In this document: positions 24,782 to 32,632 of the stretch, in pieces
Layout of the letters: every line of letters starts with the position of its first letter
Numbering within the stretch: position 1 is the stretch's first letter
From: Candidatus Binatia bacterium
GTDB lineage: Bacteria > Desulfobacterota > Binatia > UBA9968
Assembly (NCBI GenBank): GCA_036504975.1
Contig: DASXUF010000079.1
Location: forward strand, 1-37,029
DNA length: 37,029 nt
Direction of reading: 5' to 3'
The notes under the pieces: model-generated
Told to the model about the DNA's origin: nothing
The model's input: only the letters and a program-made list of their open reading frames with translations
Databases searched by the model: none
Position numbers and translations under genes: made by a program

Positions 24782-27700
24782 GTGATCCCAGATTTCAAGT
24801 TAGGTGACGCCCTCGGTTGGCTGTGGTATCCTAGCTCTACTGAGGCGTATATGGCACTGCTAACTGGACAACCTATCGATGCGCGTGAACTAGAGCTGGC
24901 CACAAGTCCGTGGGCGCCGGACAGGTTCGCCTCGATGTGCAACAGTCTGGTTTGGGCTGTCTCAGGGCGCCAGTATCCGGGAGTGCCTTCTTTTACAGAA
25001 CGTGTGAACTCCGCTGATAGTGGCATTGATGCTGAATGGGCAGTGCCAATTGGCGATGATAGCCTCGCGCTGCCCAAGCCGATCGTGGGGCCGGGCTGGA
25101 ATGTTTTTCAATACAAAAAGCGGGACGTGATCGCGCAAGATCGCAGACGAATAATTTCTAACATCAAATTAAGCCTTAAAACAGAGCTAGTGCGTATAGC
25201 GGAGCGGCAAAAAAGAACTCCAAACCGTTATATTCTTTTTCTAAACATCGATCTGAAACATGACCAGACGTTGGCTCTAAAGAATGCCATTCTACAAGGG
25301 TGGGACCCAAACTCCGAAGTGCGTATTGAAGTTATCGGAGCCGCCGAGATCGCTGCCTTTCTCAATAACCAACCGCATTTGAGGGCAGCGTACTTTGCCC
25401 CACTGGCTTTTAAAACTTGGGAAGAGGCTAATCGTTTACATCGCACACAAAAACTTTTTGGTTTTGACGTCGATTTGGTGGGGCGTGGAGAGGAGCTAAA
25501 GAGGCTCCGGGCTTTAGTGAATGATCCTCGGGTGCAAATCATCGTCGTTTCTGGCGCGCATGATATCGGCAAAAGTCGCCTTGTACTTGAGGCAACGGCC
25601 CACCGTCCACAAGACGTCGTCTTTGCTCTCGACCCTCGGTCCATGGAACTCGATGACCATCGAAAGCTTGTCGGCGAGCAACAAGAGGTTGTGTGCGTTG
25701 TCGAAGATCCTGATCCAGAAGGAATACAAATACTCGTAAACAAGACATTGGGGATTCCACGGCTAAAGCTCATTATTACATTACCAACAGCGGGTGAAAC
25801 ACCGGACACTTCTTACGGAACTGACGAAAGAATAGAGTCCTTAACTCTCAGTCGTTTGGTTGACGAGGATGCACGGAAACTTCTGACTGCCACTGGTAAG
25901 CGACTGGATTTCGGTATCGAGTCCTGGATTTTGGATCGGGCAGGAGGAAATCCGGGTATCTTGCTTGCTGCTGCAAGTGTAGGCGAAAAACTGCGAGATA
26001 CAGGAGTCAGTTTTGAGGTTGCAATTGGCAGGGAATTCGCGAAACGGATTGAATCAAAACTCGGCGGTGCAGCGCTGAAATGCGCGGAACTGCTATCACC
26101 ACTGACGCACCTCGGTATCTCGGGGTATTTTCAAGCCGAACTCAATTTGATCTGTAAAATCTTTGGTGATGGACAATGGGATCGCGCTAGAGTTCTGTCT
26201 GAAGTGGAAGATTTGGAAAAAGCGGGTTTAGCAAAGAGAGGGGGCTCGTTTGCAGAAATAACTATACCGTTTCTGGCTAATCATCTTGCAACTAAGCTCT
26301 TTCAGGGCCGAAGAGATGAAATACTTGCTCTTTTTGCCGGCTTAGATGGATTAGGCAGAATTAGGTTTATACGACGTCTTTCGCAGGTCACTAGTCAGGA
26401 GGTAGATCGATTTTGGGACGCCTTGTTCGACCCTCATGATCCAGGGGCTCCATTCGGTAGTTTAAGTTCTGCGCTGCGGCAAGACCAAATGCTTCGATTT
26501 ATTGCCGGTGCTACTCCAGAAAGAACGATCCAACTCCTGGACGGCGTGCTTCTTAAAACAAGTCGCGAAGAAAGGTTGGCCATATCGGAGGAGCCGCGTC
26601 GAGAGCTCATGTGGGCGCTTGAGCAAGTTCTGTTTCGTACAAAGACGAGTGGACGTGCGTTGACGCTTATCTGGCTCCTTGCCGAGGCCGAGAATGAAAC
26701 GTTCGGCAATAACGCTACTGGTGTTTTGTCAGAATGCTTCATTCCCTTACATACTCAGATGCCTTTGCCACTAGATGAAAGGCTAAATGCATTGCGTGAA
26801 TTTACATCACGTCAGGCCTCAAAAGAGGGAAAGCTCGTTGCGATTGGTGCTGCAGGAAAAGCCCTAAGGCAACGCGTTATCAGACTTCGACATAGCACGG
26901 GAATCACACCGTTGGACAAAAGACCCGTCTTCACCTATCGAGACTTGTACGAATATGCGCGCGGCTTAGTGGACCATCTGTTTTCGCTTGTCGAATCCGA
27001 GGAAGACGAAATAGCCCAAGCGGCATTGGCTCAACTACCTAGCCTAGTCGCGGAATTGGCCACTCAGGGACAGCCGAAGGAAGCATTGGAGCGCCTCGAA
27101 AAATTAGTCGACTGGACATTGTCAGAAAGACCTGGAGCAAGCATTACTTCGTTGTATAGAGTCATTGAGTTCGTTCGCGGAAGCTTTCTCGATCGGATCC
27201 AAAAACCCGAAATCGATGCGGATCGCCGGGACGAGTTTGAACACCATGCTGAACATCTTAACCGGCTAACTCTCAAGCTGGAGACTGGAAGTTTTCCTGT
27301 GCGGCTAAAGAGGTGGGCCGGCGGATGGCATTCAAAGGACCATGAAGAAGTTGTGATTAATGGCAAAAAAATGTTGAAATTTGATTACGAGCTGGAGAAG
27401 CTGGCTAAAGAAGCAATCTTAGATCGTGCCTCACTGACCCCAGATATCTGTTCTTGGCTTACTTCTGGCAGAGCTCAGCAAGCGCGTCGATTTTTCTTTC
27501 ACTTGGGAAAATTCGATGTCAATGGCACGATGCGTTCGATAATTGACGAAATCGGAGCCAAGAGGAACGGGAGTATCGCGTTCGGATCATATTTGGGCGG
27601 TCAGGCAGCAATAGATCAAAAAACTGCTGAGGCGCGTCTACAAACCACAGCAGCCTCAGCTAGCATTACTGGTGAAGCTCTTCTGGCAGCGGTCGAATAT

Positions 27701-28822
27701 TTAGGACCTAGCGATACAACCTTACGTTTAATTCGCGACGAAATATCCAGAGGCCGAGTCTCTCCTAAAGATATTGCAGGAATTCTGCACGGCGACTGGA
27801 TTCGGGAAATTTCGCCTGAAGAGATGTTGAGCTTATTGAGGACACTTGCGGGTGATCGGTTGGAAAACGGATCTGTGGCAATTGATGTCCTTGGCAGATG
27901 GATACATTGGGAGCGGTCTCTGGAGGGAGCAATTGGCGATTTCGCATGGCAATGTCTGGAAGCTGCACCACCCGTTTCGAACAACGAAGTTTACGATTGC
28001 GATCAAGTTGCCGCTAAGTTGGCTCAGGAAGACCCGGAGCGCGGGTTCAAGCTCCTAGAGACACTACTCATACAAACGGAGGATAGACGCAGTTGGTGTC
28101 CAATTGATCGATATACCGGTGGAAACGAGTTTTGGAGTGTCTTATATCAGGCTGATCGTCGTCGGGCTTTGCGGACAGTCTTTTCGGTTGCTTTGCGCGA
28201 CCCGTTGTATAGCTTCCGTGTCACATGGAACCTTGAAGAGCTATTGAATCAACAGGCGGACGCGGACATTTTGCTTGACTTCGCTCTCGAAAGCGAGAGT
28301 CAGGCTATTTTGGTTGCCGAAAGCATAACGAACGCCAAAGAGGGCTTTTGGCCAATTGCTTTCGGCATTATTGGTGCTTATCCGACCAGTCCAAGGGTTT
28401 GGGATGCCCTCACGCGGGGTGTCGAACAAACGGGTCGAATGATTGAAGGTCCTTATTCACAACATATCGAGTCGTGCCGCAAAGAGGTTGAGAAAAAGCT
28501 TGCCGATCCTGTTACTCCGGCAGCAGCTCGCCCTTGGCTTCGGGATATCTTGGGCCGTTTGGAAGGAGAAATAGCACGGAATGTTATATGGGAATACGAC
28601 GAAGACGCTAACAATCTACGACGATACATTGAGAGTGAAAACAAGAATTCGCCAGAGCGACTATGGGCGATCAGTAGATTATTGAAGTTTGCAGACTGGA
28701 AAGACGTTAGAAAGCTTTTGACAGTTGAAGATATAGAAGAAGCGCTTCCGCAAGTGGATCTTCCAGAAAGAAAGCGCAAGGCTTTAGAAAAGGCCTTGGA
28801 GGTCTGGCGAGCTGGAAACTAA
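24782..28822 (+). CDS. predicted nuclease-STAND NTPase defence protein (Avs-like)
   Basis: A 1346-residue multidomain protein. Residues about 60-205 look like a PD-(D/E)xK nuclease of the Mrr/Cap4 kind: Asp83 in SGIDAEW, then NVFQYKKRD with Gln110-x-Lys112 replacing the usual ExK. Residues about 230-400 are a STAND/AAA-type NTPase: VGRGEELKRL entry, Walker A GAHDIGKS (258-265), Walker B VVCVVED (303-309) and the AGGNP motif (387-391). The remaining 900 residues are mostly helical, the likely sensor. In Avs proteins such C-terminal regions bind phage proteins and trigger oligomerisation and nuclease activity. It is near 45% GC by eye, below the flanks. The start is a GTG without a clear ribosome site; ATG at 24851 is an alternative. 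TATAAA at 24755 may be a -10. Function is inferred from architecture. Confidence 0.85.
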   Translation: MIPDFKLGDALGWLWYPSSTEAYMALLTGQPIDARELELATSPWAPDRFASMCNSLVWAVSGRQYPGVPSFTERVNSADSGIDAEWAVPIGDDSLALPKPIVGPGWNVFQYKKRDVIAQDRRRIISNIKLSLKTELVRIAERQKRTPNRYILFLNIDLKHDQTLALKNAILQGWDPNSEVRIEVIGAAEIAAFLNNQPHLRAAYFAPLAFKTWEEANRLHRTQKLFGFDVDLVGRGEELKRLRALVNDPRVQIIVVSGAHDIGKSRLVLEATAHRPQDVVFALDPRSMELDDHRKLVGEQQEVVCVVEDPDPEGIQILVNKTLGIPRLKLIITLPTAGETPDTSYGTDERIESLTLSRLVDEDARKLLTATGKRLDFGIESWILDRAGGNPGILLAAASVGEKLRDTGVSFEVAIGREFAKRIESKLGGAALKCAELLSPLTHLGISGYFQAELNLICKIFGDGQWDRARVLSEVEDLEKAGLAKRGGSFAEITIPFLANHLATKLFQGRRDEILALFAGLDGLGRIRFIRRLSQVTSQEVDRFWDALFDPHDPGAPFGSLSSALRQDQMLRFIAGATPERTIQLLDGVLLKTSREERLAISEEPRRELMWALEQVLFRTKTSGRALTLIWLLAEAENETFGNNATGVLSECFIPLHTQMPLPLDERLNALREFTSRQASKEGKLVAIGAAGKALRQRVIRLRHSTGITPLDKRPVFTYRDLYEYARGLVDHLFSLVESEEDEIAQAALAQLPSLVAELATQGQPKEALERLEKLVDWTLSERPGASITSLYRVIEFVRGSFLDRIQKPEIDADRRDEFEHHAEHLNRLTLKLETGSFPVRLKRWAGGWHSKDHEEVVINGKKMLKFDYELEKLAKEAILDRASLTPDICSWLTSGRAQQARRFFFHLGKFDVNGTMRSIIDEIGAKRNGSIAFGSYLGGQAAIDQKTAEARLQTTAASASITGEALLAAVEYLGPSDTTLRLIRDEISRGRVSPKDIAGILHGDWIREISPEEMLSLLRTLAGDRLENGSVAIDVLGRWIHWERSLEGAIGDFAWQCLEAAPPVSNNEVYDCDQVAAKLAQEDPERGFKLLETLLIQTEDRRSWCPIDRYTGGNEFWSVLYQADRRRALRTVFSVALRDPLYSFRVTWNLEELLNQQADADILLDFALESESQAILVAESITNAKEGFWPIAFGIIGAYPTSPRVWDALTRGVEQTGRMIEGPYSQHIESCRKEVEKKLADPVTPAAARPWLRDILGRLEGEIARNVIWEYDEDANNLRRYIESENKNSPERLWAISRLLKFADWKDVRKLLTVEDIEEALPQVDLPERKRKALEKALEVWRAGN

Positions 28823-28826
28823 AGTG

Positions 28827-29504
28827 ATGACACCCTTCCAATCACGGGTGTTAAATATGCTCTTTGCCGTAGACGACATTCACCGGAATTACCACTTCAC
28901 GGGTGGCACCGCGCTTGCCGAATTTTATCTGCAGCACCGCCAATCTGATGATCTTGATTTGTTCACGAGGGCAGTGCGGAACATAAGGAACGACTACACG
29001 GAGGTGAGACGAGTTTTCGATCATGAAGGCCTTGAAGTCTCGGCAGAACGCGAAGGCGATGAGTTCGTCCGCTTCTTCGTCCGCGGAAAGGACGAAGCCG
29101 GAACAGGTCTAAAGGTTGAGTTTTGCCGAGATGCGGGCGCGCAAATGAGTCCCGCCAAGACCATCGGAAACATAATCGTCGATTCTTTTGAGGACATCGC
29201 CGTAAACAAAGTTTGCGCGATCTATGGAAGAACCGAGGTCAAGGACTATGTCGATTTATATTTCATTCTACGGCAGTCGGAATTTACCCTCGATTACTTG
29301 GTTGGACGGGCGAAGGAAAAGGAAGCAGCTTTTGACCGAGAGGAGACGGTTCTTGAATTTGCTACGAAGCTTTTGGAAGTCAGAGATTTACATTTACACC
29401 AGATCCGGATGATCAAACCCCTCCCTTTGGAGGACTTCCAGTCGTATCTTTCATCCAAAGCAGAAACGCTTATCAGACGTCTTCGTCCAAATCCTACGAA
29501 CTAG
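28827..29504 (+). CDS. AbiEii/AbiGii-type nucleotidyltransferase
   Basis: A 225-residue protein of the DNA polymerase beta-like nucleotidyltransferase superfamily used by AbiE-type toxins. The catalytic segment is FTGGTALAEF followed by SDDLDLF (two aspartates), a further acidic strand is GLKVEFCRD, and the C-terminal signature is DIAVNKVCAIYGRTEVKDYVDLYFIL. AbiEii of AbiE systems transfers nucleotides to RNA targets and is paired with an AbiEi antitoxin; no AbiEi-like gene is next to this one. It starts four bases after the STAND gene stop (a GTG at 28824 is also possible), so the two are almost certainly co-transcribed. It could be a second effector or a modifier of the STAND protein. Confidence 0.88.
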   Translation: MTPFQSRVLNMLFAVDDIHRNYHFTGGTALAEFYLQHRQSDDLDLFTRAVRNIRNDYTEVRRVFDHEGLEVSAEREGDEFVRFFVRGKDEAGTGLKVEFCRDAGAQMSPAKTIGNIIVDSFEDIAVNKVCAIYGRTEVKDYVDLYFILRQSEFTLDYLVGRAKEKEAAFDREETVLEFATKLLEVRDLHLHQIRMIKPLPLEDFQSYLSSKAETLIRRLRPNPTN

Positions 29505-29542
29505 CCGGGGTGAACCAGCGGAATTGTACAGTTGAACGGTTT

Positions 29543-29911
29543 TCAGTAGCCCAGGTCTTCGATCTCCTCGTCGGCCATGCCGAAGTAATGGGCGATCTCG
29601 TGTACGACGGTGAGACGGATCTGCCTGCGACGCTCGGCCGGATCGGGAAAGTCGCGCAGCAACGGCTCGGAGAAGATCGTAATCTTGTCGGGGAGCAGGG
29701 GCGGGAAGGACACAGAGCGGTCGGATAAAGGAGTTCCCTCATAAAGACCGTAGAGCGCATCCTCGTCCGGGTCGAGACCCAACGCCTGAAGCCGTTTCTT
29801 CGTCGGCTGTTTCTCGACTACGATCTCGACGTTGTGAATGCGGGTGCGAAACTCCTTCGGCAATCGATCCAGGGCGCGGGCGACTTCTGTCTCGATTTCT
29901 TTGCGATCCAT
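29543..29911 (-). CDS. zincin-like metallopeptidase family protein
   Basis: A 122-residue protein with the zinc-binding HEIAH at residues 104-108, in VVHEIAHYFGMADEEIEDLGY at the C-terminus, characteristic of the small bacterial zincin-like family (PF06262 type). Substrate and function are not established for the family. The ATG at 29911 is preferred; a TTG nine bases earlier would add three residues and overlap the divergent gene. The two start regions nearly touch the MltA gene start, so regulation of the pair is probably shared. Confidence 0.88.
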   Translation of the reverse strand: MDRKEIETEVARALDRLPKEFRTRIHNVEIVVEKQPTKKRLQALGLDPDEDALYGLYEGTPLSDRSVSFPPLLPDKITIFSEPLLRDFPDPAERRRQIRLTVVHEIAHYFGMADEEIEDLGY

Positions 29912-29913
29912 TT

Positions 29914-31104
29914 GTGGCAAGTGTGCACCAAGCTGTGTTGACGATCAAGAAGGCAGGCGAGAGGCGGGAGCAAGAGGCAAATAAGCTCCTGCCCGGTGCC
30001 GCTGGTTTGCTCATGTTGGCTCTTATCATTTCGTGCCGCGTTGCCACGCCTGCTCAAATACTCGAGAGCGAACCGCTCGTCATTCAGGACGATTTCGACC
30101 GCGAATCGGTGAGCCGGGCGGTTCAGCATAGCATGGATTATTTCGCCAAAATCCCCGGCGATCGGGTGATCGCCGAGCGGCCGAGAAAAATCACGGCGCG
30201 GGAAGCGAGAGAATCGTTGGTGAGCTTCCTCGAAGTCATGAATCTCTGGGACGAACCCGGCAAGTTGGCGCAGGCGATCCGTTCGCGCTTCGATATCGTT
30301 CCATCCGCCGTCGAGCAGGCGGAGCGGGACATTCTCGTCACCGGCTATTACCGCCCGGTCATCGACGGCAGCCTGACGCCCACGGGGCCTTATCGCTTCC
30401 CGATTTACCGCAAGCCCGATGACCTCGTCGAATCGCCCGGCGGCAAGCCCGTGCCATATTTTTCGCGCCGTGAGATCGACGTTCTCGGACGCCTCAGAGG
30501 CAAAGGCTACGAGATCGCCTGGGTCAAAGATCCGGTCGAGCTTTTTTTTCTCCACATCCAGGGCTCCGGCGTTATCCGTCTCGAAAACGGCCGGACGCTA
30601 CAGGTGAACTTCGCCGCCAGCAACGGCCGGCCTTACACGAGCATCGGAAAGATTCTCGTCGACGAGGGCAGGCTCACGGCCGAGGAGGTATCGGCGGCCC
30701 GGCTGCGCGGGTATCTCAGAGAGCGGCCGGAAGAGCGTGAGCGGCTCCTCACGAAAAACCAGCGCTACGTTTTTTTTCGCTTTGTCGAGAGCGGGCCGCT
30801 CGGCAGCCTCGAAATTCCGCTGACGCCGGGGCGCTCCGTCGCCGCCGACCCCGGTTATTTTCCCGCGGGCGCGCTTGCCTTTCTCGTCAGCCGGCGGCCA
30901 GTCCTCGACGACGCCGGCAATCTCGCCGGCTGGCGGCAATTTTCCCGTTTTGTCTTGAGTCAGGACGCCGGCGCCGCCATTCGCGGGCCGCGGCGTCTGG
31001 ACCTTTACTTCGGCAGCGGCGACGAGGCGGGGGGCCCGGCGGGCTTCATGAACAGCCGCGGACGACTCTATTTTCTGCTGCGGAAGAAAACCGGCGTGGA
31101 ATAG
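29914..31104 (+). CDS. mltA: membrane-bound lytic murein transglycosylase A (MltA)
   Basis: Cleaves the MurNAc-GlcNAc bond of peptidoglycan with formation of 1,6-anhydroMurNAc. A hydrophobic stretch ends in LIISC (residues 37-41), a lipobox, so it is a lipoprotein probably anchored in the outer membrane. The MltA domain includes VTGYYRPVIDGS and FFLHIQGSGVIRLENG; the C-terminal 3D domain has AAIRGPRRLDLYFGSG and AGFMNSRGRLYFLL with the catalytic aspartate expected in RLDLYFG. The start is uncertain: GTG at 29914 lies two bases from the divergent start; GTG at 29935 would also give a complete signal peptide. This supports a Gram-negative envelope. Confidence 0.93.
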   Translation: MASVHQAVLTIKKAGERREQEANKLLPGAAGLLMLALIISCRVATPAQILESEPLVIQDDFDRESVSRAVQHSMDYFAKIPGDRVIAERPRKITAREARESLVSFLEVMNLWDEPGKLAQAIRSRFDIVPSAVEQAERDILVTGYYRPVIDGSLTPTGPYRFPIYRKPDDLVESPGGKPVPYFSRREIDVLGRLRGKGYEIAWVKDPVELFFLHIQGSGVIRLENGRTLQVNFAASNGRPYTSIGKILVDEGRLTAEEVSAARLRGYLRERPEERERLLTKNQRYVFFRFVESGPLGSLEIPLTPGRSVAADPGYFPAGALAFLVSRRPVLDDAGNLAGWRQFSRFVLSQDAGAAIRGPRRLDLYFGSGDEAGGPAGFMNSRGRLYFLLRKKTGVE

Positions 31105-31113
31105 GCCGGAATC

Positions 31114-31881
31114 TCACAAGGCGAGGGACTGGCCCTGCTTTAAGATTTTCAGGCGGAGACCTTTCAGCTTTTTTAGCTCGGCGATGATCTCTTCGCGGTA
31201 TTGCGGCTTCAAATGGGTCACAAAGATCGGAACGGAAGGGCGGCCGAGCTTGGCCGCCTCGCCGGCCAGAGTCCGCGGCGTGAGATGCTGGCTCAAATCG
31301 GCGGTCTCTTGAAGCCGATTCGGAAAAGAAGCCTCCAGCACGACGGCGCGCAAATTCTTTTTCGTTCGCGCCAGCGCCCAGACTTTTTCCGTCGGGCCGG
31401 TGTCGCCGACGTGGAGGAGCGCCGCTTTGCGGTTTTCGATGAAGAAGGCGGTGCTGGTGACGGCATGATCGACGCGCACCGCGGTGACCTCGAAGGCGCC
31501 TATCCTTTCGGCCGTTCCCTCCGGCAAATCGTGAAAGCTCAGGATCGGCGCGGGTTGGTTATCTCCGGTGATCCGGGTAAAATCGGGCCAGATCGTGTCG
31601 TTAAAAAAAGAGGTGCGGAGCCCTTCGACGACCTCTGCCAGGCCCCAGACGTGAATGGTGCCGTCGATGCCGAAGAGGTTATCCGCCAGCGTCGCGAGGC
31701 TCATCACGTGGTCCAGGTGCGCGTGGGTGATGAGTATGTTCTTGATCTTCCGCTGCGCTCTCAGGCCGAGCACCGCGGTCGTAGAGCCGGCGTCGATAAG
31801 CAACGTCTCGTCCAGCAGATAAGAAGAAAGGTGCTGCCCGGGAATCTGGCCGCCGGCATTGCCCAGTACGCGGAATTGCAT
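31114..31881 (-). CDS. metallo-beta-lactamase-fold hydrolase, class II cyclic-nucleotide phosphodiesterase-like
   Basis: A 255-residue metal-dependent hydrolase. The HAHLDH motif (53-58) in ILITHAHLDHVMSLATL, the later HVGDTGPT and FVTHLKPQYRE are the metal ligands. The HxHLDH form and the order of blocks resemble class II 3',5'-cyclic-nucleotide phosphodiesterases rather than beta-lactamases or RNase Z. The ATG at 31881 is chosen because AAGAAGG precedes it; another ATG 36 bases upstream lacks a site. It ends close to and convergent with the MltA gene and is divergent from the SCO1 gene. Substrate identity (cAMP, other cyclic nucleotide or unrelated) is open. Confidence 0.85.
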   Translation of the reverse strand: MQFRVLGNAGGQIPGQHLSSYLLDETLLIDAGSTTAVLGLRAQRKIKNILITHAHLDHVMSLATLADNLFGIDGTIHVWGLAEVVEGLRTSFFNDTIWPDFTRITGDNQPAPILSFHDLPEGTAERIGAFEVTAVRVDHAVTSTAFFIENRKAALLHVGDTGPTEKVWALARTKKNLRAVVLEASFPNRLQETADLSQHLTPRTLAGEAAKLGRPSVPIFVTHLKPQYREEIIAELKKLKGLRLKILKQGQSLAL

Positions 31882-31886
31882 GGGCG

Positions 31887-31893
31887 CCTTCTT
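31887..31893 (-). promoter_or_regulatory. ribosome binding site deciding the MBL-fold gene start
   Basis: AAGAAGG on the minus strand, five bases before the ATG at 31881, rules against the upstream ATG at 31917. Confidence 0.75.
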
Positions 31894-31906
31894 AACATGT
31901 TTTTCA

Positions 31907-31912
31907 TATAAT
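31907..31912 (+). promoter_or_regulatory. possible -10 element for the SCO1 gene
   Basis: A consensus TATAAT in the divergent gap, 23 bases before the SCO1 GTG start. I see no matching -35 at the usual distance, so this is weak. Confidence 0.3.
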
Positions 31913-31935
31913 GTCATACTGCGAGGCTCAATGCG

Positions 31936-32622
31936 GTGAACGTGCGATTTTCCTTGGAACCGAAGAGGTCGTTGTTGAAACAGCCGTGGGTGTGGGCGCT
32001 GGCGGTTTTTCTTATCGTCGGCGCCGGGTCGATAGCGGTGTGGACGCGCCGGATGGGCGCTCCCATTCACGGCGCGAGCGAGGAGAGGCCGCTCGAAGGC
32101 CTGAAACAGCTCGGCAAAGCGCCGGAGTTCGCGCTCACGGAGCGGAGCGGAAAAGAGATCCGCTCCGCCGATCTTCTCGGCAAGGTCTGGATTGCGAACT
32201 TCATCTATACAAATTGCCCGGACACGTGCCCGGTGCAGAGCGCGGAGATGAAGGCGCTGCAAGATCGGTTCGGTCGCGAGCAGGATCTCCGGCTGGTTTC
32301 GATCACCGTGGACCCGAAGCGCGACACGCCCGCGGTCTTGACGCAATACGCCGCGCGCTTCGGCGCCGATCCGGGGCGCTGGCTGTTTCTGACCGGAAAA
32401 GAGGATGAGATCTTTCGTCTCGCTCAGGAAGGCTTTCGCCTGACCGCCGGCGAAATCCCCGAGGCCAAGCGCGACGCTTCCGGCGCGACGCATATCCACA
32501 GCCCGCGTTTCATCGTCGTCGACCGGCGCGGCGAGATCCGGGGATACTATCCGGGGATGGAAAAGGAAGCGCTTCAGCGCCTCGGCCGGGACCTCGAAGC
32601 GCTGCTTCGCGACGCGAAATAG
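31936..32622 (+). CDS. SCO1/SenC/PrrC-family copper chaperone
   Basis: A 228-residue thioredoxin-fold protein that delivers copper to cytochrome c oxidase CuA or acts as a thiol reductase. Residues 18-35 form an N-terminal membrane anchor; the metal site is CPDTC (Cys94 and Cys98) plus His188 in HIHSPRFIVVD. The start is GTG at 31936 with a weak GAGG upstream. The cation-efflux gene begins ten bases after its stop, so a metal-handling operon is likely. No oxidase genes are in view. It implies aerobic or microaerobic respiration. Confidence 0.92.
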   Translation: MNVRFSLEPKRSLLKQPWVWALAVFLIVGAGSIAVWTRRMGAPIHGASEERPLEGLKQLGKAPEFALTERSGKEIRSADLLGKVWIANFIYTNCPDTCPVQSAEMKALQDRFGREQDLRLVSITVDPKRDTPAVLTQYAARFGADPGRWLFLTGKEDEIFRLAQEGFRLTAGEIPEAKRDASGATHIHSPRFIVVDRRGEIRGYYPGMEKEALQRLGRDLEALLRDAK

Positions 32623-32632
32623 AGAGTCCGGC

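Noticed and set aside
24713-29542. Direct-repeat attachment sites flanking the STAND/AbiEii pair
   Set aside because: Comparing the two short intergenic flanks by eye gave no convincing shared repeat.
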